This document shows positions 54,650-62,487 of a stretch of 64,000 nucleotides of DNA, in pieces (the stretch's first letter is position 1; each line of letters begins with the position of its first letter). The stretch spans positions 88,374 through 152,373 of the forward strand of contig JAFYZU010000009.1 in assembly GCA_017548565.1 (NCBI GenBank). Reading direction: 5' to 3'. The DNA comes from Treponema sp. GTDB lineage: Bacteria; Spirochaetota; Spirochaetia; Treponematales; Treponemataceae. Under the pieces are notes generated by a model, which was given only the letters and a program-made list of their open reading frames with translations, was not told where the DNA came from and searched no databases. Both the position numbers and the translations under genes were made by a program.

Positions 54650-55054
54650 ATGAGTAAATATCTTGAACGTGCACATGAAATCCGCGCAATCGAAACACCG
54701 CATCATAACTGCGCACAGTCTGTTTTAATGTCTTTTACACAATCATTGCAGCTTGATGATGAAACTGCATATAAAATAAGCGTTGCTTTTGGTGCCGGGA
54801 TGAAAAGTGGAATTACATGCGGTGTTATTGTCGGAGGACTTATGGTTCTCGGGCTTTTTGGAGTTGATGATCAGCAGACAACACAGAAATTAATCAGAGA
54901 TTTTAAGGATCGTCATTCTCAGATGCTTGATTGTGCAGATCTTCTTCGTGCAAATACCGAGGCCGGTGGTCAGCGTAAGCCTCATTGTGATGTGCTTGTT
55001 TACGAAATGGTTGAATATGTTGAGAATATCCTCAGAGAGAACAGTAAAATTTAA
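54650..55054 (+). CDS. C_GCAxxG_C_C family redox-type protein
   Basis: A 134-residue protein of the C_GCAxxG_C_C family. Cys21 (NCAQSV), Cys57 (GITCGVIVGGLMVLG), Cys95 and Cys113 hold the positions of the conserved cysteines. The GCAxxG core is changed here to TCGVIVGG. Such proteins are believed to bind a redox cofactor or metal. ATG 54650 is preferred to 54644 because AAGGAG then stands 8 nt away, not 2. It is likely co-transcribed with pflA. Confidence 0.75.
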   Translation: MSKYLERAHEIRAIETPHHNCAQSVLMSFTQSLQLDDETAYKISVAFGAGMKSGITCGVIVGGLMVLGLFGVDDQQTTQKLIRDFKDRHSQMLDCADLLRANTEAGGQRKPHCDVLVYEMVEYVENILRENSKI

Positions 55055-55063
55055 ATGTCAATA

Positions 55064-55092
55064 TTGAGATAACTTCTTTTTTCAGATATACT
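55064..55092 (+). promoter_or_regulatory. Promoter of gatB
   Basis: TTGAGA (55064-55069), 17-bp spacer, TATACT (55087-55092), 29 nt before the gatB ATG. A GAGG ribosome site is between them. Confidence 0.65.
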
Positions 55093-55121
55093 ATAGTTCA
55101 TTATTTACTTTGAGGATAAAA

Positions 55122-56663
55122 ATGATAGATAAATGGGAAATTGTAATCGGTTGTGAAATTCATACTCAGTTGCTGACAAAAACAAAAGCATTCTGTTCCT
55201 GTGAAAACAGATATGGCGGAATGCCTGATACAAGAGTATGTCCGGTTTGTCTTGGACTTCCAGGCGCTATGCCTCGTATTTCAAAAGGATATGTAGAACT
55301 TGGAGCAGTTGCGGGGCAGGCTTTGAACTGTAATATTGCACGTTTTACAAAATTCGACAGAAAACATTATTTTTATCCGGATCTTGCAAAGGGATATCAG
55401 ATTACACAGTACGATATTCCTCTTTGTACCGATGGTTATGTAGATCTTCCGTTCAGAAGTTTTCCAAAGGATGAACAGCCGGGCGGTAATAAATGCCGTG
55501 ATAAGAATTTTAAAGGCGAGGATTGCATCATCGAAAATGACGGGCAGAAATACAGACGTGTCCGCGTAGAAAGAATCCATCTTGAAGAAGACGTTGGAAA
55601 ATCACTTCACCTTCAGGGCTCTCATTCATACATCGACTATAACCGCTGTGGTACTCCTCTGATTGAAATTGTAACTAAGCCTGATATGACAAGTCCTGAG
55701 GAAGCGGCATTATTCATGCAGACAGTTCAGGAAATTTTACGATACGTTAAAGTTACAAACGGAAATCTTGAAGAAGGAAACATGCGCTGCGATGCCAACA
55801 TAAATTTAAATGTTTGGGAAGACGGAAAGCTTTATCATACTCCTATTTCAGAAATCAAGAACCTGAACTCCTTTAAGGCAATCCGCGATGCATGTACTTA
55901 TGAAGCACAAAGGCAGCTTAAGGAATTCCAGGAAGACCGGCAGGAATTTAATCCGGGCTTTAAAGTTACAATGGGATGGAATGAGGTCGAAGGAAAAACA
56001 GTCGTTCAGCGTACAAAGAATTCTTTTGTCGATTACCGTTTCGTCGTTGAACCTGATATCAAGCCGTTTACTGTAAGCGAAGAGTTGATTGCTCGTGCAA
56101 AGGAAAATGTCGGTGAGTTACCTGAAGCAAAACGTCAGCGGTATAAGAAGCAGTACGGAATGACAGATTTTGATGTAGAGACAATTACTTCTTCAAAGGA
56201 TCTTGCAAACTTTTTTGAAGAAGCCGCATTAAAAGCTAAAAATCCTAAGAAAGCGGTAAATCTTATTCTTGCAGAGCTTCTTGCAGTTCTGAACGAAAAG
56301 AAACAGACTATAAATGATGTTTCAATTACACCGCTTCATATTGCAGAGCTTTCTGATTTTCTTGATGACGGTAAAATCACTTCAAAGCAGGGTAAAGAAG
56401 TTTTCGCAGAAATGCTTGCTTCAAATAAAATGCCTTCACAGATTATAAAGGAAAAGGGCATGGAGGTTGTAAGCGACAGCAGTGCAATTGAAAAAATGGT
56501 ACAGGATGTAATTGCTGCAAATCCTAAGGCTGTAGAAGATTATAAGAGTGGAAAAACAAATGTAACAGGATGGCTTATGGGACAGGTTATGAAAATGTCT
56601 CAGGGTAAAGCAAATCCTAAGCAGGCAACAGAACTTTTAACAAAGGCACTTTCAGAATTGTAA
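55122..56663 (+). CDS. gatB: Asp/Glu-tRNA(Asn/Gln) amidotransferase subunit B
   Basis: A 513-residue subunit of GatCAB, which turns misacylated Glu-tRNA(Gln) or Asp-tRNA(Asn) to the amide form. The GatB cradle domain begins IVIGCEIHTQLLTKTKAFC, with zinc cysteines in CSCENRYGG and VCPVCLGLPG. The C-terminal YqeY-like tail domain (about 375-513) is present. ATG 55122 follows GAGG by 6 nt. gatA and gatC are not adjacent, as is common in spirochaetes. It converges on the GGDEF-EAL gene with a 9-nt gap. Confidence 0.95.
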   Translation: MIDKWEIVIGCEIHTQLLTKTKAFCSCENRYGGMPDTRVCPVCLGLPGAMPRISKGYVELGAVAGQALNCNIARFTKFDRKHYFYPDLAKGYQITQYDIPLCTDGYVDLPFRSFPKDEQPGGNKCRDKNFKGEDCIIENDGQKYRRVRVERIHLEEDVGKSLHLQGSHSYIDYNRCGTPLIEIVTKPDMTSPEEAALFMQTVQEILRYVKVTNGNLEEGNMRCDANINLNVWEDGKLYHTPISEIKNLNSFKAIRDACTYEAQRQLKEFQEDRQEFNPGFKVTMGWNEVEGKTVVQRTKNSFVDYRFVVEPDIKPFTVSEELIARAKENVGELPEAKRQRYKKQYGMTDFDVETITSSKDLANFFEEAALKAKNPKKAVNLILAELLAVLNEKKQTINDVSITPLHIAELSDFLDDGKITSKQGKEVFAEMLASNKMPSQIIKEKGMEVVSDSSAIEKMVQDVIAANPKAVEDYKSGKTNVTGWLMGQVMKMSQGKANPKQATELLTKALSEL

Positions 56664-56672
56664 TTTATTTGG

Positions 56673-58841
56673 TTATCCGAGATTGATGTATGAAATAAAA
56701 TCGGTTTCGGCAAGCGGCTTTGAATAGAAATACCCCTGAACCTGATCGCAGTTAATCGATTTTAAGAAATCAATCTGCTGTTGTGTTTCTACACCTTCGA
56801 AAATTGTTCGTTTTTTGAGGCGTCTTCCAAGACCTACAAGGGTTTCTATAAAATCTGCTGATTCGGCATCTATTCTTCCAGTTTCATCCGTCGACGAAAG
56901 AAGAAAATCCCTGTCAAATTTCAAGATGTCAACCGGAATTTTTGAAAGCATGTTCAGTGAAGATTCACCGCTTCCAAAATCATCCATTGCAACTTTAAAT
57001 CCTTCGTTGTGAAGACGGTCAACAATTTCTTTAAGTGAAGAAGAATCAAGCACAGAGCGTTCAAGAATTTCAACTTCAATCAGACTCGGTGGAATCGAAT
57101 ATTTATTGAAAAGAGCCATGAATTCGTGCATGAATTTATCGGGCTTGTTGTGATAGCGTGACATGTTGAGCGAAACGGGTACAACCGGATGATTGTTTTT
57201 CAGACAGTTCTGCAGGAAATGAAAGACTTTATCATAAACATAAAAATCAAGCTTCTGGATAAAGCCGTTTCTTTCAAAAAGAGGGATGAATTTATCAGGG
57301 CACATAAGTCCATGTTCACTGCTATACCATCTGACTAAAGCTTCGGCACCGACTGCTTTATCGGTTGTAAGATCAATTTTCGGCTGGTAAAGGACAAAGA
57401 ATTCTTCGTTTTCAAGAGCCTGTTCCATGTGAGTTTCAATAAACCGTTCTTCGTTGATTTTGTTCAGCAGTTTTGAGTTATAAAGCGCATACTGGACAAT
57501 CATGTTATCTTTTATTGAAGCTTTTGCAAAGGTTGCCTGATTTATCATGTTGTGGATTGTCGTTTTTGCATGAGTTTTTCCGAGCTGAAATGTAATGCCG
57601 TATTTCAAATGAATCGGAATTTCGAATGATTTGATTTCTTCATTGATGCGTTGAATTTCTTCTTTAAAATTGTTCATTGCTGCATGAACTGATTTGATTT
57701 TAATGAAAAGCGTAAAATGATCTGCAAAATTCCTGCAAAGATATCCTTTATGTTTAGATGCAATCCTTGAAAAAATACGTGAAAGAAAAAGAATCATTTC
57801 ATCGGCTTTTGTTTCAGTATAATTCTGGTTTACGAATTTAAATCCTTTTACATCACATTCAATGAGCATGAATTTACTTTTAGGAAAAAAACGCAGAAGC
57901 TTTTCACATTCATTTTCAAAATTTTCACGGGTCCACAAATTTGTAAGCGGATCGTAAAGGGTGGCGAGAAGCTGCCGTTTCTGAAAAAAGTTGAGCAGGA
58001 AGGTTTCGAGCATTATTAAAAAAATGATGCAGATAATTGCAATGAAAAAAATCATGAGTTTGTGCTTCTGCTGATATTTGAATTCATCGGTCTTTTGAAA
58101 ATCACGGACAGTCAGTATTATTTTCCATGGAGTCATTTCAATATCATTGCTGAGTGTAAGCGTCTTGTCCTGAATGAAGGACTCATCCTCTGAATTTAAA
58201 ATACTGATGATGCTGTTGTTGTTTTTATCTGTTACTGCAATTTTTCCTTTATTGCCCAGATGAAAATCTTCAAAAATTTTACGCATTGAAGAATGAAGAA
58301 CAGAAGCAGAAAGGACACCCTTGATTTTATGCTCCTTGTCATAAACAGGTTCAGAGATAATAAATACTGTGCGGTTCGAAAGCGGGGTTTTGATGAGTGA
58401 CTGACTTACCTTAAAATCAAGATTAAGATTAATGATTGACTTGTAGTGATTGCTTGCAGAAAGATTAAAGGTTGAGCCGTCTGAAAAATATGAAAAGCCG
58501 TTGAGATTAGTAAAATATATATGAAGAAAATCGGGATGAAGCTTTTCCTGATAGCGTTTTAAAAAATCAAAGATTTGTTCATCTGTAGAACCAGCCAGAA
58601 TCTGAGGCACATTAAACGCATGGAGCGCAGTCCTGTAGGTCTCAATCTGCATTGTTACGGCTTTTGAATATCCATCCAGAATGTTCTGACTGTTGTAAAG
58701 GTATTCTGTTCGTGTTTTAGTGTTGATTTTTTTGATGGATGTATCGGTAACTATCATCACTATTGTCATCATTATAACTGTGATAACAGATGATGATATA
58801 AGCTTTGCGACATTCGGATTGATAAAATGTTTTTTTGGCAT
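56673..58841 (-). CDS. Cache-sensor GGDEF-EAL protein, probable c-di-GMP phosphodiesterase
   Basis: A 722-residue membrane signalling protein. Helix 1 (about 12-35) and helix 2 (about 268-290) enclose a Cache-like periplasmic sensor. A degenerate GGDEF domain follows, with FADHF in place of GGDEF, so no cyclase activity is expected. The EAL domain appears complete: EALVRW, NMS, EILERS, DDFGSGESSL, LKFDRDF, EGVET and a QGYFYSKPL end. It should hydrolyse c-di-GMP to pGpG. ATG 58841 is chosen over 58847 because GGGGG is then 6 nt away. The EAL fragment at 1-92 shows there are at least two such proteins. Confidence 0.9.
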   Translation of the reverse strand: MPKKHFINPNVAKLISSSVITVIMMTIVMIVTDTSIKKINTKTRTEYLYNSQNILDGYSKAVTMQIETYRTALHAFNVPQILAGSTDEQIFDFLKRYQEKLHPDFLHIYFTNLNGFSYFSDGSTFNLSASNHYKSIINLNLDFKVSQSLIKTPLSNRTVFIISEPVYDKEHKIKGVLSASVLHSSMRKIFEDFHLGNKGKIAVTDKNNNSIISILNSEDESFIQDKTLTLSNDIEMTPWKIILTVRDFQKTDEFKYQQKHKLMIFFIAIICIIFLIMLETFLLNFFQKRQLLATLYDPLTNLWTRENFENECEKLLRFFPKSKFMLIECDVKGFKFVNQNYTETKADEMILFLSRIFSRIASKHKGYLCRNFADHFTLFIKIKSVHAAMNNFKEEIQRINEEIKSFEIPIHLKYGITFQLGKTHAKTTIHNMINQATFAKASIKDNMIVQYALYNSKLLNKINEERFIETHMEQALENEEFFVLYQPKIDLTTDKAVGAEALVRWYSSEHGLMCPDKFIPLFERNGFIQKLDFYVYDKVFHFLQNCLKNNHPVVPVSLNMSRYHNKPDKFMHEFMALFNKYSIPPSLIEVEILERSVLDSSSLKEIVDRLHNEGFKVAMDDFGSGESSLNMLSKIPVDILKFDRDFLLSSTDETGRIDAESADFIETLVGLGRRLKKRTIFEGVETQQQIDFLKSINCDQVQGYFYSKPLAETDFISYINLG

Positions 58842-59021
58842 ATGCATCCCCCATTTTTCGTCAATGGCGAATATCCCACCCTAAAAAACACGACTAATTG
58901 TATTATTTTAACATAATTCTTAAATAATGCAAATTCAAAATAAAATATAGAAAAATACAATATATAGGGATTTTTCTTCATTGTAAAAAATCAAAAACTA
59001 AAATAACATAGAATTATCAGG

Positions 59022-59031
59022 AAAACGTTTT
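59022..59031. promoter_or_regulatory. LacI-type operator candidate before cellobiose phosphorylase
   Basis: A perfect 10-bp palindrome, AAAACGTTTT, sits 19 bp before the ATG of the phosphorylase. LacI/GalR-family and CcpA-type regulators bind palindromes with a central CG, often AAACGTTT-like. No LacI-type gene is in the window. Confidence 0.45.
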
Positions 59032-59049
59032 AGTTAAGCGAGGTATAAT

Positions 59050-61476
59050 ATGAAATACGGTTATTTTGATGATGAAAACGCTGAATATGTCATCACACGC
59101 CCGGATACTCCTGCTTCCTGGAGTAATTATTTAGGATCAACAGTTTATGGAGCTGTCATAACGAATAATGCAGGTGGATATGGCTTTTATAAATCAGGTG
59201 CGCAGGGTAGATTTTTAAGATTAAGATTTAATTCAATTCCTATGGATCAGCCCGGCCGGTATTTTTATCTTCGTGATATGGAAGACGGAGATTTCTGGTC
59301 GGCATCTTGGCAGCCTGTTGGAAAACCTCTTGATCAGTATAAATCAGAGTGTCGTCATGGAACAGCCTATACAACAATCACCTCTGAATATAAAGGAATA
59401 AAGTCAGAAACAAAATATTATGTTCCCCTTGGTCAGAACTTTGAATACTGGCGTCTTAAAGTAACGAATAATTCAGACAAGGTGCGAAAAATCCGTCTTT
59501 TCTCTTACTGTGAATTTACAAATCAGTGGAATACAACACAGGATCAGGTAAACCTTCAGTATTCTTTGTTCATCGTAAAAGGTCAGAAGGTTTCGGATAA
59601 TCTTCTCCGTTATTCAATTCAGGACAATCTTTATATTCAGCATCCTGAATACGAAGTAGGAGGAGCATACATGAGTACCTGGGTTGCTTTGATTGGTACT
59701 CCGATGACTGGTTTTGATACAAGCCGCGAAGCATTTATCGGAACTTACGGTTCTTATGAACATCCGAAAGCTGTTGTTGATGGTGCATGTACAAACAGCG
59801 AAGCCTTTGGTGATAATTCGTGTGGTACGGTTCAGGGAGATCTTGAACTAAAGCCAGGAGAAACTAAAGAAGTAATGCTTATGCTCGGTATTGATGATGC
59901 GCTTGCAGTCGGACAGAAAATCATAAACGAATACGGAAATTTCAAACGTGCCGATGAAGAGTTTGAAAAGCTTGTTTCGGCATGGCATGCAAAACTTGGT
60001 TCCTACAAAGCAATTACTCCGGACGATGATATTAACCACACTGTAAATGTATGGGGACTTTATAACTGTCTGATTACTTTTGCGTGGAGCCGTGCCGCTT
60101 CGCTTGTATATAATGGTGAGCGTGATGGACTTGGCTACCGCGATTCTGTTCAGGATATTCTTGGTGTTTCTGCGGCAATTCCGGAAGAAGCAGAAGAACG
60201 CCTTGTCCGTATGATAAGCGGTCAGTGCCAGAATGGTGGTGCTGTTCCTGTAATTTCTAAGGATTTTAATGCAGGCCACGAAAAGGCGCCAAACCCAGAT
60301 CAGTTCCGTTCTGATGACTGTGAATGGTTCTTTAATGCAGTTCCATGTTATGTTGCCGAAAGCGGAAACTTTGATTTTTACAATAAAGTTGTTCCTTATG
60401 CAGATGGAGGGGAAGCTACTGTTTACGGACACTTGCGCCGTGCTTTGGAATTCAATCTGGAGCGCATGGGTGCAGACGGACTTCCTTGCGGACTTTTGGC
60501 AGACTGGAACGACTGTCTGAAATTGGGTTATCACGGGGAGTCGCTCTTTGTAGCATTCCAGCTGCGCCTTGGTCTTACAACTTATGCAGACATCAGTGAG
60601 CGCCTTGGAAAGAAAGATGAAGCTGCCTGGGCTTTGAAACAGCGTGAGACCCTTGATGCAAACATTCAGAAAAAATGCTGGGACGGCAAATGGTTTATCT
60701 GGGCTGTTGGCGAAGACGGAACTGTTTACGGAACTCAGTCTATAGAAGAAGGCCAGATTTACTTTAATACTCAGGTATGGGCTGTAATGTCAAGCGCCGC
60801 TACTGCAGAACAGGCCCGCATCTGTATGGAAAGCGTAAAGGAAAAGCTTGCAACTCCATACGGTCTTATGCTTTGTGCGCCTCCATTTGTAAAGACAAGA
60901 AGCGACATTATGAGCTCGGTTGTATTCCTGCCAGGTATTAAGGAAAACGCAGGTATCTTTAACCACACACAGGGTTGGGGTATTATTGCCGAAACAATCC
61001 TTGGAAACGGTGACCGCGCCTACGAATACTGCAAGGCTGCCATTCCTGCCGCCTATAACGACAAAGCCGAAATCCGCCAGAGTGAACCTTATGTAGTTGG
61101 TCAGACAACTTATTCAACTTTCAGTAAGCGCCCTGGAAATACACGTGTAAGCTGGCTTAGTGGAGCTGGTACCTGGAGCTACTACGCAATCACTCAGTAC
61201 ATGCTTGGTATTAAACCACAGTACGACGGCCTTTTGATTGACCCATGTATCAAACACGACTGGGACGGTTACACCGTAGAACGCCGCTGGCGCAAAATGA
61301 ACCTTCATATAGAAGTAAAGAACCCGGAACATGTTTGCAAAGGAATTGCATACCTTGAAGTAGACGGAAAGCACCTTGACGCACCTGTTATTCCTGTTGG
61401 AATGCTCAAGGATGGTTCTAAGATTGTGGCTGTTATGGGTAAGGATGCAGTTGAAGTGAAGGCTGAAAGGGTATAG
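59050..61476 (+). CDS. Cellobiose phosphorylase (glycoside hydrolase family 94)
   Basis: An 808-residue cytoplasmic enzyme that cleaves cellobiose with phosphate to glucose-1-phosphate and glucose. An N-terminal beta-sandwich (about 1-290) and linker helix precede an (alpha/alpha)6 barrel. The DWND motif (485-488) contains the general-acid Asp. HTQGWGIIAETILG and the final LLIDPCI...W.GY segment match the family. Length suits cellobiose phosphorylase more than cellodextrin phosphorylase (about 980). Ribosome site GAGG is 6 nt before ATG. The 3' half has higher G+C than the 5' half. Sugar uptake may come from the ABC importer elsewhere in the window (inference). Confidence 0.93.
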   Translation: MKYGYFDDENAEYVITRPDTPASWSNYLGSTVYGAVITNNAGGYGFYKSGAQGRFLRLRFNSIPMDQPGRYFYLRDMEDGDFWSASWQPVGKPLDQYKSECRHGTAYTTITSEYKGIKSETKYYVPLGQNFEYWRLKVTNNSDKVRKIRLFSYCEFTNQWNTTQDQVNLQYSLFIVKGQKVSDNLLRYSIQDNLYIQHPEYEVGGAYMSTWVALIGTPMTGFDTSREAFIGTYGSYEHPKAVVDGACTNSEAFGDNSCGTVQGDLELKPGETKEVMLMLGIDDALAVGQKIINEYGNFKRADEEFEKLVSAWHAKLGSYKAITPDDDINHTVNVWGLYNCLITFAWSRAASLVYNGERDGLGYRDSVQDILGVSAAIPEEAEERLVRMISGQCQNGGAVPVISKDFNAGHEKAPNPDQFRSDDCEWFFNAVPCYVAESGNFDFYNKVVPYADGGEATVYGHLRRALEFNLERMGADGLPCGLLADWNDCLKLGYHGESLFVAFQLRLGLTTYADISERLGKKDEAAWALKQRETLDANIQKKCWDGKWFIWAVGEDGTVYGTQSIEEGQIYFNTQVWAVMSSAATAEQARICMESVKEKLATPYGLMLCAPPFVKTRSDIMSSVVFLPGIKENAGIFNHTQGWGIIAETILGNGDRAYEYCKAAIPAAYNDKAEIRQSEPYVVGQTTYSTFSKRPGNTRVSWLSGAGTWSYYAITQYMLGIKPQYDGLLIDPCIKHDWDGYTVERRWRKMNLHIEVKNPEHVCKGIAYLEVDGKHLDAPVIPVGMLKDGSKIVAVMGKDAVEVKAERV

Positions 61477-61481
61477 AAAAA

Positions 61482-61510
61482 AGATTGCCGGATCAAGTCC
61501 GGCAATGACA
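61482..61510 (+). repeat. Palindromic intergenic repeat, copy 1
   Basis: A 29-bp unit containing an 8-bp palindrome TTGCCGGA with TCCGGCAA around TCAAG, flanked by AGA and TGACA. It is the reverse complement in design of copy 2 at 61580-61608. The unit resembles a widespread type of palindromic intergenic repeats built on TTGCCGG. Confidence 0.65.
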
Positions 61511-61579
61511 GAATATTAGCAGCCCTGACAATGACAGTGTTATTGTAATGACGAAGAAGTATATTTAATCACAATGATT

Positions 61580-61608
61580 TGTCATTACTGTGCTTGACAC
61601 GGGAATCT
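61580..61608 (-). repeat. Palindromic intergenic repeat, copy 2 (degenerate, inverted)
   Basis: The ends TGTCATT and AATCT and the central CTTGA match the reverse complement of copy 1. The palindrome arms differ (ACTGTG with CACGGG). The two copies face each other across about 70 bp and might be the termini of a small mobile element. Confidence 0.5.
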
Positions 61609-61616
61609 ATTACAAG

Positions 61617-61649
61617 AAGCAGTTTGTTTAAAACAGGCTGCTTTTTTTT
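61617..61649 (+). terminator. Terminator after cellobiose phosphorylase
   Basis: Stem AAGCAG (61617-61622) with CTGCTT (61638-61643), an inner TGTTT/AAACA extension, and a run of T to 61649. It isolates the phosphorylase transcript from the mntA-like gene. Confidence 0.6.
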
Positions 61650-61702
61650 GCAGATTTAAAATCTTAGACTCTGTTGTATGTAGTGGAAAAATCTGGAATG
61701 TG

Positions 61703-61711
61703 TGGTATAAT
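61703..61711 (+). promoter_or_regulatory. Extended -10 promoter of the MntA/HepT-like pair
   Basis: TGG then TATAAT (61706-61711) is an extended -10 box. The ATG of the first gene follows after only 6 nt, so the message would begin at the start codon. An in-frame ATG at 61700 overlaps this box and is rejected. Confidence 0.6.
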
Positions 61712-61717
61712 AAGAAT

Positions 61718-62026
61718 ATGAACAAATCAATTTATTCGCTTGAATACATTAAGGATAAGCTTTCTCCTGTCTTTCTGCTTTACAATGTAAAGTCGGCAGT
61801 GCTTTTTGGTTCGTATGCCAAAGGCTATGCAACCGAGAAGAGCGATATTGATTTGCTTGTAGATAGTAATCTTAAGGGTTTGCGTTTTTTTGCACTTTTA
61901 GAAGATGTAAAAGAAGCCCTTGAAGAAAAAGAAGTTGATTTGTTCGATGTTACTCATATAGAAGCAGGTTCTAAAATACAAAACGAGATTAACAACACAG
62001 GTGTAAGAATTTATGAGCGATCTTGA
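61718..62026 (+). CDS. mntA: MntA-type nucleotidyltransferase antitoxin
   Basis: A 102-residue minimal nucleotidyltransferase. Catalytic motif GSYAKG (31-36) and SDIDLLVD with D43 and D45 are intact. In characterised MntA/HepT pairs this protein adds AMP to a Tyr of the HepT RNase toxin and neutralises it. It overlaps the HepT-like gene by 14 nt. The pair lies in an intergenic island rich in hairpins, consistent with acquired DNA. Confidence 0.88.
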   Translation: MNKSIYSLEYIKDKLSPVFLLYNVKSAVLFGSYAKGYATEKSDIDLLVDSNLKGLRFFALLEDVKEALEEKEVDLFDVTHIEAGSKIQNEINNTGVRIYERS

Positions 62027-62339
62027 GATAGTTGAAAAAATAATTTCGTTATCTGAAAAAATTGTCTCATATGTTCAGACTCTAAATTATGATAGTTTTT
62101 CAAAAAATGAAATAACAGTAGAAGCCTGTGCTTTTAATCTTGGTCAGATAGATGAACTTGCACATGGATTAACAGAAGAATTTCAAAATACACATCTGAA
62201 TATTCCCTGGAAATCAATTTATGGAATGTGCAACAGAATTATCCATGATTATGATGGCGTAAACCTGAAAGTTGTATGGGAAACAATATCTGATGATTTG
62301 CCACAGTTGATTGAAGAATTGAAGAAGTGTATTGCTTGA
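62013..62339 (+). CDS. hepT: HepT-like HEPN protein with altered active-site motif
   Basis: A 108-residue all-helical HEPN protein, partner of the MNT gene. The RNase motif RX4HXY is C73-N-R-I-I-H78-D-Y80 here: His78 and the AMPylation-target Tyr80 remain, but Cys stands in the place of the first Arg. A single C-to-T change (cgc to tgc) would explain it. The toxin may be weakened or inactive, or Arg75 may substitute. Start ATG is inside the end of mntA. Confidence 0.82.
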   Translation: MSDLEIVEKIISLSEKIVSYVQTLNYDSFSKNEITVEACAFNLGQIDELAHGLTEEFQNTHLNIPWKSIYGMCNRIIHDYDGVNLKVVWETISDDLPQLIEELKKCIA

Positions 62340-62410
62340 GATAGGCATTTGGGGTGTTACGGGGCTTGGAACAGATTGTGTCCCCCGTTAGAGGGGGTAG
62401 CGGAAGACGT
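62340..62410. repeat. Palindrome-rich intergenic spacer after hepT
   Basis: Contains a CCCCC (62382-62386) and GGGGG (62393-62397) hairpin and G-rich stretches unlike the AT-rich gaps elsewhere. It could be part of a dispersed repeat together with the hairpins at 62411-62473. No coding sense seen. Confidence 0.4.
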
Positions 62411-62446
62411 AAAAAAAGCGATGGTTGATAGACCATCGCTTTTTTT
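62411..62446. terminator. Bidirectional terminator between hepT and symporter gene
   Basis: A 9-bp perfect stem AGCGATGGT (62417-62425) with ACCATCGCT (62432-62440) around TGATAG, with seven A before it and T to 62446 after it. It can end transcripts from both sides: hepT rightward and the symporter leftward. Confidence 0.85.
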
Positions 62447-62459
62447 ATGGCTGTAGCGA

Positions 62460-62487
62460 GGGGCAGGCGCCCCTTTTGTATTTTTTT
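62460..62487 (+). terminator. Second GC-rich hairpin next to symporter stop
   Basis: GGGGC (62460-62464), loop AGGC, GCCCC (62469-62473), followed by TTTTGT and seven T. On the plus strand it looks like a second terminator behind hepT. It touches the symporter stop codon at 62486. Confidence 0.6.

Noticed and set aside
59848..60534. Long open frame on the minus strand inside the phosphorylase gene
   Set aside because: It lies antisense within a conserved GH94 gene, has no ribosome site, and its product has no recognisable features.
61700..61717. Earlier ATG of mntA
   Set aside because: It overlaps the extended -10 box TGGTATAAT, so it would be outside the transcript.
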